Shown: positions 53,999-63,847, numbered from the stretch's first letter. The stretch: DNA of 64,000 nucleotides from Flavobacterium sediminis (GCF_003148385.1 NZ_CP029463.1:2914001-2978000); one strand, 5' to 3'. Numbers and translations are program-made. Notes: generated from the letters alone by a model not told the origin.

Positions 53999-55591
53999 TT
54001 AGTGCATTGCATCACTAAGATTGACGTTTCCTTTTCCTTTTTTAATGAGTAGGATAAACGGAATACAAATTAAGAACAGCAATCCTAAGTACATAAAAAC
54101 ATCCATATAGGACAATACTGTACTTTGTTGGGTCACTGACAGATCAATTAGCTGGTAAGCTTTGTTCAATGCTTCATTGGGACTAAATCCTTTGGCTATA
54201 AATCCTTGTTGTAAAGCATAGATCCTTTGTTGTACCTGAGTATTAGCTCCGTCAATATTTTTGATCAGATTCACTCGGTGGTCTTGTGATAATCTGGAAA
54301 TAAAAGTTGTAATAATGGCAATACCGAATGAACCTCCTAACTGACGTAACATTCCGGTAAAAGCAGCTCCTTCACCGATTCCTTTTCCGCTTAAAGTGGA
54401 AAGCGAAAGAGTAGTGATCGGAACAAACAGCAATCCTAAACCGAATCCGCGAACGATCAGTGGCCAAAACATGTGTTCTTCACCGGTATCGGGAGTCATA
54501 ATGTTATGCATCCAGAACGTAAAAATAAAGAACATTAAAAAGCCTATAGCGACCAGATAGGGTTGAGGTACGCCTTTTTGGATCAGTTTACCGATGATCG
54601 GCATCATAAAAGCCGTCATCAAGGAACTCGGGATCAGCAATAAACCGGCGTCGGTTGCGGTCCACCCTAAAATAGACTGCGTATAGATCGGAATAATGAA
54701 TGTAGAGCCATACAATCCGAAACCGAGTACAAAACTTAAAATGGTTCCTACTCTCAGGTTATTGTCCCTCAGAACCCGAAGATTCACTATCGGATATTCG
54801 TAGACGAGCTCCCTCCAAATGAAGAAGAACAAACCGACAAAGCTCATAATACTGACGACAACTATAGTACTGTCATTAAACCAGTCGTCCTGTTGTCCGT
54901 GCTCCAGAACAAATTGCAGCGAACCGATAAACATAGCCAGCGTAATGATTCCCCACCAGTCAACCTGATTGCTTTTTAATTTATCACCGTATTTCGGACT
55001 TTTAACGTAAGTTAAAGTTAACAAGGTTGCAATAATTCCAATCGGTACGTTGATGTAAAAGATATAAGGCCAGGAGTAATTATCTACCAGATAACCTCCT
55101 AACGGCGGACCCAATGTAGGTCCTACAATTACACCCATACCGTAAATAGCTTGTGCCATACCTCTTTTTTCCACCGGATAACTTTCGGTAATGATCGTTT
55201 GAGAAGTAACCAAAAGGGCTCCGCCACCTAATCCCTGAATGAATCGGAAGAGAACTAATTCCCAAATTCCGGAAGCATTTCCGCATAAGAATGAGGAAAA
55301 GGTGAAAATGATAATAGAAGCGGCAAAATAATTTCGTCTACCGAATTGTTGAGATAGCCAACTGGTCATTGGGATTACAATTACGTTAGCAATAGCATAA
55401 GCCGTAATTACCCAAGCCACATCGGTTAAGGTAGCTCCCAGACTTCCACGCATGTCGTTCAAGGCTACGTTAACAATGGTAGTATCTACAATTTCTAATA
55501 AGGCACACAATACGGCAGTGACGGTAATAATAACCCTGTCAATGCCATACAGTACCAAATCGTCATTTTGTATGGTTCCTGATGCGCTCAT
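53999..55591 (-). CDS. DHA2-family MFS multidrug transporter (EmrB-like)
   Basis: 530 residues, about 14 helices. Motifs are LEIVDTTIVNVALNDMRGSLG (DHA2 motif in helix 1), WLSQQFGRRNYF (motif A), RFIQGLGGGAL and GPTLGPPLGGYLVDN (motif C). It is the proton-driven inner-membrane pump of the EmrAB-TolC type. Last gene of the operon tetR-tolC-emrA-emrB, 3 bp after the adaptor gene. Confidence 0.95.
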   Translation of the reverse strand: MSASGTIQNDDLVLYGIDRVIITVTAVLCALLEIVDTTIVNVALNDMRGSLGATLTDVAWVITAYAIANVIVIPMTSWLSQQFGRRNYFAASIIIFTFSSFLCGNASGIWELVLFRFIQGLGGGALLVTSQTIITESYPVEKRGMAQAIYGMGVIVGPTLGPPLGGYLVDNYSWPYIFYINVPIGIIATLLTLTYVKSPKYGDKLKSNQVDWWGIITLAMFIGSLQFVLEHGQQDDWFNDSTIVVVSIMSFVGLFFFIWRELVYEYPIVNLRVLRDNNLRVGTILSFVLGFGLYGSTFIIPIYTQSILGWTATDAGLLLIPSSLMTAFMMPIIGKLIQKGVPQPYLVAIGFLMFFIFTFWMHNIMTPDTGEEHMFWPLIVRGFGLGLLFVPITTLSLSTLSGKGIGEGAAFTGMLRQLGGSFGIAIITTFISRLSQDHRVNLIKNIDGANTQVQQRIYALQQGFIAKGFSPNEALNKAYQLIDLSVTQQSTVLSYMDVFMYLGLLFLICIPFILLIKKGKGNVNLSDAMH

Positions 55592-55594
55592 ATC

Positions 55595-56674
55595 TTATTT
55601 TAAGTGTACGTCTACATCTACATTCATTCCTGCGCGAAGTAAACTTAATTTTTCTTTGTCGTTAGAGTTTTTAAAATTGATCTTAACCGGAAGTCTTTGC
55701 ACGGTTTTTACGAAATTTCCGGTAGCATTGTCAGGGGGCAAAAGGGAGAAACGTGATCCGGTAGCCGGAGAGAATGAAGTAACTTCACCTACAAATTTAT
55801 AGTCAGGATAAGCATCAACTTTTATTTCAACTTCTTGTCCCAAACGCATTTTGTCTAATTGGGTTTCTTTGAAATTAGCAACTACCCAAACGTCTCCGGT
55901 TTCGATGATATAAAATAACGATTGTCCGGCCTGAACCATTTGTCCCGGTTGCAGATCAACAGTTGAAACTTGTCCGTCAATAGCCGCAGTCACTACGGTA
56001 TAGCCTAAGTTTAATTTAGCAGCATCTAATTGGGCTTGTGCTCTTTTTATATTAGCTTGAGCTACTTGTGTTTGTTTGCTGGAAACATTTGAACGGGAAA
56101 CAGCTACTTTTTTCTGATAATCAGAAGCTGCTTTCTGATCTTGCAACACTTTCAGTTCATTTTCTGCCACTTGTTTGGCTGCCAAGGCTTGTTCGTATTG
56201 TTGTTTAGTGATCGATTTGTTTTTGTATAGGTTCTCAAAACGTTCAAAGTCGTTAGTGGCTCTCCACACTTTTACTTTAGCATTTTCAATACTATTAGTA
56301 TAGGATTGTGCATTGGCAGCAGAAACTGATACACCGGCTGCCGCGCTTCCTACATCAGCTTTAGAGACTTCTAAATTGCTTTCTGCCGCTAAAAGCGCTG
56401 CCTGAGCCTCTTCAAAGCGTACCAAATAATCACTGTTGTCGATAACGAATAAAGTATCTCCTTTTTTAACGTATTGATTGTCTTTTACATATATTTTCTG
56501 AACGTAACCGCTTACTCTGGGAATAATCGGTGACATGTTTTGTTCTATCTGGGCATCATCGGTAGTTTCGTGAGCCAAAGAGTGGAAGTATTTGTATCCA
56601 CCGTAAACCACTCCTAAGGTTACTAAAACAATTAGGATGATCGTAAATTTTTTATTTGTTTTTTTTGTTTCCAT
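55595..56674 (-). CDS. HlyD/EmrA-family membrane-fusion adaptor
   Basis: 359 residues: one N-terminal membrane helix (FTIILIVLVTLGVVYGGYKYF), then TTDDAQIEQNMSPIIPRVSGYVQKIYVKDNQYVKKGDTLF (biotinyl-lipoyl-like half), a long coiled-coil hairpin (about 85-215, Ala/Gln/Lys-rich) and a beta-barrel with VDLQPGQMVQAGQSLFYI and EIKVDAYPDYKFVGEV. It links the MFS pump to the outer-membrane channel. Between tolC (15 bp) and emrB (3 bp). Confidence 0.95.
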   Translation of the reverse strand: METKKTNKKFTIILIVLVTLGVVYGGYKYFHSLAHETTDDAQIEQNMSPIIPRVSGYVQKIYVKDNQYVKKGDTLFVIDNSDYLVRFEEAQAALLAAESNLEVSKADVGSAAAGVSVSAANAQSYTNSIENAKVKVWRATNDFERFENLYKNKSITKQQYEQALAAKQVAENELKVLQDQKAASDYQKKVAVSRSNVSSKQTQVAQANIKRAQAQLDAAKLNLGYTVVTAAIDGQVSTVDLQPGQMVQAGQSLFYIIETGDVWVVANFKETQLDKMRLGQEVEIKVDAYPDYKFVGEVTSFSPATGSRFSLLPPDNATGNFVKTVQRLPVKINFKNSNDKEKLSLLRAGMNVDVDVHLK

Positions 56675-56689
56675 TTTTTGGTCAGAAAT

Positions 56690-58000
56690 TTATTGTTGAA
56701 CAGATTGGGTTAAGTTTCCTTTAGCAAAAGCCAATTCGTAATATTTTTGAAGAATATCTGCTTTTGAAACCGCCTTATTGATATTAGCCTGAAGTTGTTC
56801 TACATCGGCTTCCAGTAGATCATTAGTATTGGATAAACCGTTGTCGTATTTGTCTTTTACAATTCTGTAGTTTTCTGTAGCTTGTTCAGCAGCTAAGTTG
56901 TATACATTGTATTGTTTTTGAGCTAAGGTGTAGTTTTCCTGAGCTTCGTGAACTTCTTCTTTAATTTGATCGGTTAAAAGAGCTACGGATTGTTTTGCTT
57001 CTTCCGATTTGCTTTTGGCGACCTTAACTTCTGCATTGTTTTTAAAAATAGACGATAAGTCATAAGAAACACCAACTCCAAAGTTTATGGCATTAGTCAT
57101 GGTAAAGGCATTTTTGATGTCTACGGCAACATATCCGCCTACTAGATTAATAGAGGGATAATAGTTTCCTTGTGCTATTTTAATCCCGTTTTCCGCTGCT
57201 TTTTGTTTGTATTCTGCTGCTTGTAGGTCACTGCGTTGTGCATCGCCGGCAGCTATTGCCTGGAACGAATCAATTCCGTTAGGATCAATTTCAATAGTTG
57301 AATTTTCAGCAATTCCCAAAAGATTTTTCAGTTTGAAATTCAATACATCCAGATTCTTCTGGTTCTGATCAATCATCAATTGTACGTTAGATTCCTGCAA
57401 TTGTGCTTTTAGCATATCGTTGTGTGCCAACAAACCGTTGTCTTCCATAGCTTGGAAGTCCACTACACGTTGGTGAGCGCTTTTCAGGTTATCTTGTAAT
57501 AAATCCAACATTTGTTGGGTTTTATAGATCGCCAGATACAAATTAGTAGCATATAAAGCCACTTGTTCTTTTGTATATTCGGCTTCTAAACTTTCCGATT
57601 CATGCAAATTCTCAGAGGCTTTAATGTTTTGACTGATTTTGAATCCGTTGAATACCGGAATACTCACATTAGCCATTCCTAAAAGCAATTGGTTTATTTT
57701 ACCGGTACTTCCGCCGGAAGAACCGGAACTTGAATCACCGAACAAAGGCGAACTGATGTTCGGTTCTGTCAACCGGAAATATTGTCCCGAAAGCGTTGCG
57801 CTCGGGTAGCGGTTGTTTTTAGCCTTTTTGACTTCATAATCTGAGGTCGTTACTTTAGCCTCGGCTAAAACGGCTTGCTTACTTTGTGTCGTAGCCATTT
57901 CAACGGTTTGTTTTAAGGTCAGCTTTTGTGTTTCCTGAGCTTGTCCCGTAAAAGAAACCAGTTGAAAAAGAACTAAAATAAGCGAAAATTTACTTTTCAT
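56690..58000 (-). CDS. TolC-family outer-membrane efflux channel
   Basis: 436 residues with signal peptide ending SFTGQAQ. Two OEP repeats of paired long helices are visible: ATTQSKQAVLAEAKVTTSDYEVKKAKNNRYPSATLSGQYF, then AAENGIKIAQGNYYPSINLVGGYVAV, and a C-terminal YDNGLSNTNDLLEADVEQLQANINKA. It forms the outer-membrane exit duct of the EmrAB-type pump. Lies 42 bp after tetR. Confidence 0.93.
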   Translation of the reverse strand: MKSKFSLILVLFQLVSFTGQAQETQKLTLKQTVEMATTQSKQAVLAEAKVTTSDYEVKKAKNNRYPSATLSGQYFRLTEPNISSPLFGDSSSGSSGGSTGKINQLLLGMANVSIPVFNGFKISQNIKASENLHESESLEAEYTKEQVALYATNLYLAIYKTQQMLDLLQDNLKSAHQRVVDFQAMEDNGLLAHNDMLKAQLQESNVQLMIDQNQKNLDVLNFKLKNLLGIAENSTIEIDPNGIDSFQAIAAGDAQRSDLQAAEYKQKAAENGIKIAQGNYYPSINLVGGYVAVDIKNAFTMTNAINFGVGVSYDLSSIFKNNAEVKVAKSKSEEAKQSVALLTDQIKEEVHEAQENYTLAQKQYNVYNLAAEQATENYRIVKDKYDNGLSNTNDLLEADVEQLQANINKAVSKADILQKYYELAFAKGNLTQSVQQ

Positions 58001-58042
58001 AGTGTTTCGATTTCTGTTGAGGTTTTGAGTTATATAGTTATG

Positions 58043-58657
58043 TTAGTTTAAAATAATTGCGTGAATTGCTCTGATCAGATCATCTGTAAAAGTGCTGTAG
58101 ATATATTGTTCAAATTCTTCTTCCGTTTTCAGGTCTAATACTTTTTGGTAAAAAGCCTTGTTGGTATAGAATTGGGTCAGCGTTCCGATAATTACCGGAG
58201 GAATCATCAATACTTTTATATTCGGGCGAAAAACCTTCTGTTCCTGACCTTCTTTAATGATGTCTTCGATCAGATCCAGATTTTGTCTCTTAATGTCAAT
58301 AAAAACATCGTAATTGATGTCGCGTTTTTGCGAAATGATCTCCACATGCAGAATTTGATAAATACTGCGATTCTCATAAATACGATGCACATAAAAGCGC
58401 ACCAGTTTTTCCATTTTTTCTATCGGCGAAATGTTTTCTTCGAAAAGGTTGGCTAACATTAAGCGCATAGCGGAAATACGGTTCAGTACAATAGCTTCCA
58501 AAAGCTTTTCTTTGGAACCGAAATAATAAGAAATCATAGCAATGTTGATATCAGCTGCTTTGGCAATATCACGAATGGAAGTTCCGTCGAAGCCTTTTTC
58601 TGCGAATAAAGTTTCGGCTATTGTAATGATTTCGATTTGTTTAGCATTTAACTCCAT
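58043..58657 (-). CDS. TetR-family repressor of the efflux operon
   Basis: 204 residues. The N-terminal HTH KQIEIITIAETLFAEKGFDGTSIRDIAKAADINIAMISYYFGSKEKLLEAI is typical TetR. The C-terminal ligand domain is all-helical (YHRIYENRSIYQILHVEII). It is the first gene of the operon, and two palindromic sites overlap its promoter (58682-58714), so it very probably represses itself and the pump until an inducer binds. Confidence 0.95.
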   Translation of the reverse strand: MELNAKQIEIITIAETLFAEKGFDGTSIRDIAKAADINIAMISYYFGSKEKLLEAIVLNRISAMRLMLANLFEENISPIEKMEKLVRFYVHRIYENRSIYQILHVEIISQKRDINYDVFIDIKRQNLDLIEDIIKEGQEQKVFRPNIKVLMIPPVIIGTLTQFYTNKAFYQKVLDLKTEEEFEQYIYSTFTDDLIRAIHAIILN

Positions 58658-58676
58658 TTCATTTTAATTTACGACG

Positions 58677-58714
58677 CAAAGTTAAACACTTGTTTAAATT
58701 AAACATTTGTTTAA
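58677..58714 (-). promoter_or_regulatory. TetR operator pair overlapping the operon promoter
   Basis: Two 16-bp perfect palindromic half sets, TTAAACACTTGTTTAA (58682-58697) and TTAAACATTTGTTTAA (58699-58714), lie in tandem with centres 17 bp apart. A minus-strand -7 box TAACTTTG (58677-58684) overlaps the first. Binding there would block RNA polymerase. Confidence 0.8.
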
Positions 58715-58762
58715 AAATGATATTAACAAAAATTTAACAAAACAGAATCTTGCTATTTAATT

Positions 58763-59737
58763 TCAAGAAACAGCTATTTCAGTACGCTTTTTGGATTGAT
58801 ATAATACATTCCAAAAGTGAAGAATTAATCCGGTGAACACAATAAGCATTCCTATTTGTCCATAAGTTCCGGGGAAAGAAGTTCCTAATAAGATCATCTC
58901 GCCTAATAATGTAAAGATGATTTCCAAAGCTTGAGTTGCTTCGATAGCAGCAATGGCTATGGGATTTTTATGAACCATTTGGGTAGCATGATAAAAAGCT
59001 GCTCCGCCTAAAAAACCTGAAAGTAAAGCTGAGTATAATGATGCTTGACATTGAGAAATTGGCGGTAATCCTGATTGTGTGTAACCGATAATTGCTAATA
59101 CAATTAATAAAGGTATAGATCCGATACTCATACCTAATACGCGTTGTACGGCATTGAGTTGGAGATTATTTTCTTCAAGATCAACCATTAATTTTCGGTT
59201 TCCTAAAGGCCAAACAATTGCACCAATGAGAACTAATATAAAGCTGATTGCGATTTCGGAAGAATTTCCTAAACCATCTGCTTTTTCAAATTGCATAACA
59301 AGAACTCCTACCAAAATTAAAAGGGAAAGGAATACTGCTTGTTTAGGAATTTTGCGTCGGTGATCTTTATAAATAAAAGGAGCAAGTAAAATTCCAAATA
59401 CAATATTCATTTGAAAAGAAGCAGCGATCATCCATCCTGGGGCAAAAAGGGAAGCTAAAGCCACAAAACTATATAAGATCCCGAAGCCAATAATTCCCCA
59501 TTTGATGAAAATCATAGGCTTTAAAATCATGGCTTGTACTAAAGGACGTAGTTTTTTGTTAGCTAACAAAACTAAGGCTAAAATAGGAATGAGGAAAAAG
59601 GTACGCAGATTTGCTGTCCAAGCCCAATGTCCACCTGATTCTGCAATTAAGCTGTTGATTAAAAATGTTGAGGATAGAAAGAATGATGCAATTATTCCCC
59701 AAATTATTCCTTTAAGTGATTGAATAGTAGTTCCCAT
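58763..59737 (-). CDS. DMT-superfamily multidrug-type exporter
   Basis: 324 residues with ten hydrophobic helices in two five-helix halves. The N-terminus GIIWGIIASFFLSSTFLINSLIAESGGHWAWTANLRTFFLIP, the ASFQMNIVFGILLAPFIYKDHRR segment and the second-half AIAAIEATQALEIIFTLLGEMILLG match the multidrug-resistance efflux branch of DMT/EamA proteins. Substrate unknown. Transcribed in the direction of the AraC gene upstream (59-bp gap), with its own -7 box four bases before the ATG. Confidence 0.88.
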   Translation of the reverse strand: MGTTIQSLKGIIWGIIASFFLSSTFLINSLIAESGGHWAWTANLRTFFLIPILALVLLANKKLRPLVQAMILKPMIFIKWGIIGFGILYSFVALASLFAPGWMIAASFQMNIVFGILLAPFIYKDHRRKIPKQAVFLSLLILVGVLVMQFEKADGLGNSSEIAISFILVLIGAIVWPLGNRKLMVDLEENNLQLNAVQRVLGMSIGSIPLLIVLAIIGYTQSGLPPISQCQASLYSALLSGFLGGAAFYHATQMVHKNPIAIAAIEATQALEIIFTLLGEMILLGTSFPGTYGQIGMLIVFTGLILHFWNVLYQSKKRTEIAVS

Positions 59738-59741
59738 TTTG

Positions 59742-59749
59742 CAAAGGTA
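59742..59749 (-). promoter_or_regulatory. -7 box 4 bp before the exporter ATG (possible leaderless mRNA)
   Basis: Plus-strand CAAAGGTA reads TACCTTTG on the minus strand; the exporter ATG ends at 59737. A start site at the usual distance would fall at or inside the ATG. Confidence 0.4.
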
Positions 59750-59796
59750 TTATGCCTTTGGTTGTAGATTATGGTACATTTTGGGTAACTTATGGT

Positions 59797-60642
59797 TTAA
59801 ATCATTCTTTTTTTGCGAAATTCAGCCGGAGTAATTCCCGTGTGTCTTTTGAAAAATCGTCCGAAGAAAGCCGGATCATTAAATCCTAATTCGTAACTGA
59901 TTTCTTTGATGGAACCGGTTGAGGTTTGCAATTCAATTTTACTTTCGGTAATTAATCGTTCTTGAATGAGTTCAAAAAGAGTACTTCCGGTAGTTTTTCG
60001 GCAAATTGCATTTAGTTTTTTACCGTCGATATTTAGTTTTTCAGCATAATAGGAGGCAAGATGTTCGCTTTTATATTTCACTTCTAAAAGTTGTTTGAGC
60101 TCTTGAAATATTTTACGATTGGCTAAATCTAATTGTTCTTTAGGATGTTGGTTGACTTGTATTTTATTGGCTTGAAGAATAAAAAGTGACACATAATGAA
60201 AAATGATGTTGAGATCTTGCTTTTCAGCCTTAAGTTCTTCATTGATTTGTTCAATAAGATGAATGAATTTCTGCAATTGATTTTCGTCTAAATCAATGTA
60301 TGGAAAAGGAGAATAGCTATCTAACAAACCCTTTTCGCTTTCTTGTTTGTGAATTTTTAAAAACGTGCTGTATAGCTCTTCACCAAAAAATACCAACCAA
60401 CCTTCTCGTTCAAAATTTTCAATGATATGAACTTGTCCTTTTTGGATAAAATAGAGTCGGTTAGGTTGAATATCAAAAGGTTTATAATCAATTAAATGCT
60501 TGCCTGATCCTTTTAACGGAAGAATAAATTCATAATGGTCATGTCGGTGCGGAACAGCAGATAGATCATTCAAATCTTTATGCAGTCTGGCAATATGAAG
60601 ATATTCTCCATGAAGTAATTCCTGAACAGGCAGTTTATTCAT
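59797..60642 (-). CDS. AraC-family transcriptional regulator (cupin sensor)
   Basis: 281 residues. The cupin-like N-terminus (LSAVPHRHDHYEFILPLKGSGKHLIDYKPFDIQPNRLYFI) precedes the AraC DNA-binding domain with ASYYAEKLNIDGKKLNAICRKTTGSTLFEL and SIKEISYELGFNDPAFFGRFFKRHTGITPAEFRKKR. Located just upstream of the DMT exporter, which is its likely target. A TAaaTTTG -7 box lies at 60671-60678 (minus). Confidence 0.92.
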   Translation of the reverse strand: MNKLPVQELLHGEYLHIARLHKDLNDLSAVPHRHDHYEFILPLKGSGKHLIDYKPFDIQPNRLYFIQKGQVHIIENFEREGWLVFFGEELYSTFLKIHKQESEKGLLDSYSPFPYIDLDENQLQKFIHLIEQINEELKAEKQDLNIIFHYVSLFILQANKIQVNQHPKEQLDLANRKIFQELKQLLEVKYKSEHLASYYAEKLNIDGKKLNAICRKTTGSTLFELIQERLITESKIELQTSTGSIKEISYELGFNDPAFFGRFFKRHTGITPAEFRKKRMI

Positions 60643-60744
60643 ATCTTATTCTCAGATAAAAGCTAGTTAACAAATTTAAAAACTATTTTTAAAAGAATCA
60701 GAAACAGGATAATTAACGGTTTATTGTTTTGAGAAAAATAGGTT

Positions 60745-61881
60745 TTAATTCAAACCTTCCCACCATCTTTCAAAGGTTTGTGTAGTGTCATTCAGTTTTA
60801 CAATTTCTCCGATTTTAGGTGTAATTAATGCAATGGAACTACTATCTTTTTCGTGTAATGCTGAAATAGTTTTAAGTGGTTCGTCCCAAGTATGATTAGC
60901 TAGTTTAAATTTAGACGAATGGATAGGAAGCAATCGTTTGGTCTTTAGTTCTTTTGCTGCTTTTAAACCTTCTTTCGGTAGCATGTGAATAGCTTGCCAA
61001 GCGAGATTATATTGCCCGTTGTCTAAGAGTGCTAAATCAAAACCGTTAAATTTTTCTCCGATTTCTGTAAAATGAGAGTCATAACCACTGTCTCCGCCAA
61101 GATACATTTTGAAATTATCTGTTTGCAATATAAAAGACAGCCAAAGCGTATTATTTCGGGTAAAGCCTCTACCGGAGAAATGACGTGCAGAAGCCGTATG
61201 TATTGAAAAGTCATCAGCAATATTGAAACTTTCATTCCAGTCTTTTTCGATGATCTTTGAAGCATCAAATTTCCAATAGTCAAAATGTTGTCCTACACCT
61301 AATCCGCAAATAATGTTTTTAATTTTAGGTTTTAGCTTTAGAATTGTAGGATAATCCAAATGGTCATAATGATCGTGTGTGATGAGTAAATAATCAATTT
61401 CAGGCATGTCTTCAGCCGAATAAACATCACTTCCCTTAAAGGAAGTATTGGAATTAGGAATAGGAGAGGCATTCCCGCTAAAAACCGGATCGATCAGGAA
61501 TCGTTTTCCGTTAAGTTGTATAAAATAAGAGGAATGTCCAAACCAAACCAACACATTTTCAGTAATCGGCAAATTTTTTAAATCTGTTTTTACAGAAGGA
61601 ATGACATCTACAGGTTTAGTTCTTGGAAATGATTTAAAAATGAAATCATATAAAACACCTGTCATTGAATAACCTTCAGTTACTGTTGGTGTATGATGAA
61701 TGTTTTGGAATTTACCGTCTTTATAGTTAGGAGACTGTTGTAAAAGTTCTAGCCGTTTTCCAGCGGGAGTCTTTCCAAATTGCGGGTGATTCATAAAAAG
61801 AAATACAGCAATTGTCAAAAGCAGAATTACAGAGATCAAAATTGTCATTATTCGCTTGATAGTTTTAATTAAATGTTGCAC
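60745..61881 (-). CDS. UlaG/NAPE-PLD-like MBL-fold hydrolase, membrane anchored
   Basis: 378 residues: an N-terminal membrane anchor (MTILISVILLLTIAVFLFM) and an MBL domain with VLVWFGHSSYFIQLNGKRFLIDPVFSG, YLLITHDHYDHLDYPTI (zinc motif), FSIHTASARHFSGRG, MYLGGDSGYDSHF and ALLDNGQYN, then LLPIHSSKFKLANHTWDEP. Similar proteins hydrolyse phosphodiesters or lactones; the substrate here is unknown. The ATG used (61881) overlaps the AraC gene by 17 bp; an alternative ATG at 61848 would begin MTILIS. Confidence 0.87.
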   Translation of the reverse strand: MQHLIKTIKRIMTILISVILLLTIAVFLFMNHPQFGKTPAGKRLELLQQSPNYKDGKFQNIHHTPTVTEGYSMTGVLYDFIFKSFPRTKPVDVIPSVKTDLKNLPITENVLVWFGHSSYFIQLNGKRFLIDPVFSGNASPIPNSNTSFKGSDVYSAEDMPEIDYLLITHDHYDHLDYPTILKLKPKIKNIICGLGVGQHFDYWKFDASKIIEKDWNESFNIADDFSIHTASARHFSGRGFTRNNTLWLSFILQTDNFKMYLGGDSGYDSHFTEIGEKFNGFDLALLDNGQYNLAWQAIHMLPKEGLKAAKELKTKRLLPIHSSKFKLANHTWDEPLKTISALHEKDSSSIALITPKIGEIVKLNDTTQTFERWWEGLN

Positions 61882-62776
61882 GGAATTCTAAAGGTGACAT
61901 TTCGGTTTTTTTCTTGAATAGTTTGTTGAATGACTGTGGGTATTCAAATCCCAATTGGTACGCAATTTCACTAACGGAAAGCTGAGAAGTCGTGAGCAAT
62001 TCTTTACTCTTTTCAATAATTTTGTTGTGAATATGAGCCTGAGCACTTTGTCCGGTTAAGTTGCGCAACACATCACTTAAATAATGTGCTGACAAGTTAA
62101 GTTGCCCTGCAAAATATTCGACTGTAGGCAATCCGTTATGTAAAGTTTCTTCATTACTAAAATAATCATTCAACAGCTTCTCCATTTTAGTGACCAGATT
62201 ATGGTTTACCGCTTTTCGGGTAATGAACTGTCTTTCATAAAAACGATTACTGTAATTGAGTAACAAATCAATTTGCGAAAGAATAATATCCTGAGTATGT
62301 CGGTCGATATGTTGATATTCCCGTTCTATTTTTTGAAAGATCTCAATGATATTTTTTTCTTCCGGATCTGAGAGATGTAAAGCCTCATTGACGGAATAGG
62401 AAAAGAAACCATAGTTTTTAATTGAAACCTGCAAAGGGTGTTTATGCAAAAAATCAGGATGAAACATCAGCATATAACCTTCTCCGCATTCCACATTTAT
62501 TTGTTGAATATCAGCAATACTAAGCGATTGTACTTGCTTAGGCGCAATAAAATTCATCGTACCTTTTTCAAAATCATAATATTCTTGTCCGTATTTCATT
62601 TTTGCAGCTACATTCTTTTTGAGTGAAATGCAGTAAAAATTAGCAAAAAATTGTTCCCAGATTTCACTTTCCGCCGGCTTTAAATCTGAAACGGAAATTA
62701 CGCTGACCAAAGGATGTAACGGATCAGGCAGAGCCAAAAGCTTATGGAATTCAGATATGGAATTGATGATATACAT
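61865..62776 (-). CDS. AraC-family transcriptional regulator
   Basis: 303 residues. A variable N-terminal sensor (about 1-185) is followed by the HTH pair LPTVEYFAGQLNLSAHYLSDVLRNLTGQSAQAHIHNKII and SVSEIAYQLGFEYPQSFNKLFKKKTEMSPLEFRATFN. It shares a transcript with the MBL hydrolase (17-bp overlap) and probably regulates it and/or the SDR gene upstream. A TAaaTTTG -7 box lies at 62793-62800 (minus). Confidence 0.92.
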   Translation of the reverse strand: MYIINSISEFHKLLALPDPLHPLVSVISVSDLKPAESEIWEQFFANFYCISLKKNVAAKMKYGQEYYDFEKGTMNFIAPKQVQSLSIADIQQINVECGEGYMLMFHPDFLHKHPLQVSIKNYGFFSYSVNEALHLSDPEEKNIIEIFQKIEREYQHIDRHTQDIILSQIDLLLNYSNRFYERQFITRKAVNHNLVTKMEKLLNDYFSNEETLHNGLPTVEYFAGQLNLSAHYLSDVLRNLTGQSAQAHIHNKIIEKSKELLTTSQLSVSEIAYQLGFEYPQSFNKLFKKKTEMSPLEFRATFN

Positions 62777-62838
62777 GATGTTCTCTCTTTACAAATTTAC
62801 AAAAAGCAACTATAGAAAGATAGTTGCTGGATTCATTG

Positions 62839-63639
62839 TTACCCGAATTGCTGTTTAATTTCTTGTATGAATGCTTCTTTACCGATTTCTAATCGTCTTT
62901 CATAAAGAAAATGAGCATCGGCTCCAGCCAAATAGCGTATTTGATCTTTGTCATCTGTTGCTGCTTCGTAAACGACTTCTGCAATTTGTTCGGCAGTTGA
63001 GGCATTTTTCATCATACCTTCAACAGCTTCAAACAATTTATGTTCAATGTCGGAGTATTCAGATTGTGCATTAAAATCCATTGATCTGCCTGCAAAATCA
63101 GTTGAAATTCCTCCCGGAGCCACAGTTTTAATTCGAATACCCAATGGACTCAATTCAAAAGACATACTTTCAGACCAGCCTTCTAAAGCAAATTTGGTAG
63201 CATGATAGATGGAATGTAAAGGAAAGCCCATAAACCCGCCTATAGAAGTAGTACTGATAAATAAACCGTTTCTTTTTTCTCTGAAATAAGGAATAAAAGC
63301 TTGCGTTACACGTAAAACTCCTAGCAAATTGGTATTGATCTGACGAATGATTTTTTCGTCACTTAGTCCTTCTAAAGCACCCATTAAACCATAACCGGCA
63401 TTATTAAAGACCACATCAATAGTTGATTTTTCGATTGCTTGTTTAACTGTAGTTTGTATTTGCTCCGGATCATTCACATCAAGTGGTAAAACGGTAACGT
63501 TTTCTAATGTAGTAAGTTCGGTTTCTTTTTCAGGATTTCGCATTGTAGCCATTACATGCCAACCTTTGCTCTGAAATAATTTAGCTGTAGCTTTTCCCAA
63601 TCCGCTGGAAGCACCTGTAATAAAAATTGTTTTTGCCAT
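62839..63639 (-). CDS. Short-chain dehydrogenase/reductase
   Basis: 266 residues, classical SDR. The cofactor motif is FITGASSGLGKATAK (TGxxxGxG). NNAGYG follows, and the catalytic set is Ser in STTSIGG with YHATK (Tyr/Lys). The N-terminal Arg after the second strand (ATMRNPEK) suggests NADP preference. Substrate unknown. Read in the same direction as the AraC-MBL pair, 62 bp upstream of the AraC start. The 208-bp between it and trpA holds no visible gene. Confidence 0.9.
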   Translation of the reverse strand: MAKTIFITGASSGLGKATAKLFQSKGWHVMATMRNPEKETELTTLENVTVLPLDVNDPEQIQTTVKQAIEKSTIDVVFNNAGYGLMGALEGLSDEKIIRQINTNLLGVLRVTQAFIPYFREKRNGLFISTTSIGGFMGFPLHSIYHATKFALEGWSESMSFELSPLGIRIKTVAPGGISTDFAGRSMDFNAQSEYSDIEHKLFEAVEGMMKNASTAEQIAEVVYEAATDDKDQIRYLAGADAHFLYERRLEIGKEAFIQEIKQQFG

Positions 63640-63847
63640 TGTTCTTTAGTATTAAATTAGACCAGACAAAATTGGGTATAAAAGAAAAGAGGGATGTTTC
63701 CAAATAGTGGTTTATTGTATCCAAAATGTGGAGAAGTTATATTTTGTTAAAGTTTTCACCATTGTACATTAGGAATTATAGTGTAAAACTTCAATTTCCA
63801 GATTTTATAATTATATATTGGCTTTCTTGGTTGAATAATTAACCTTC

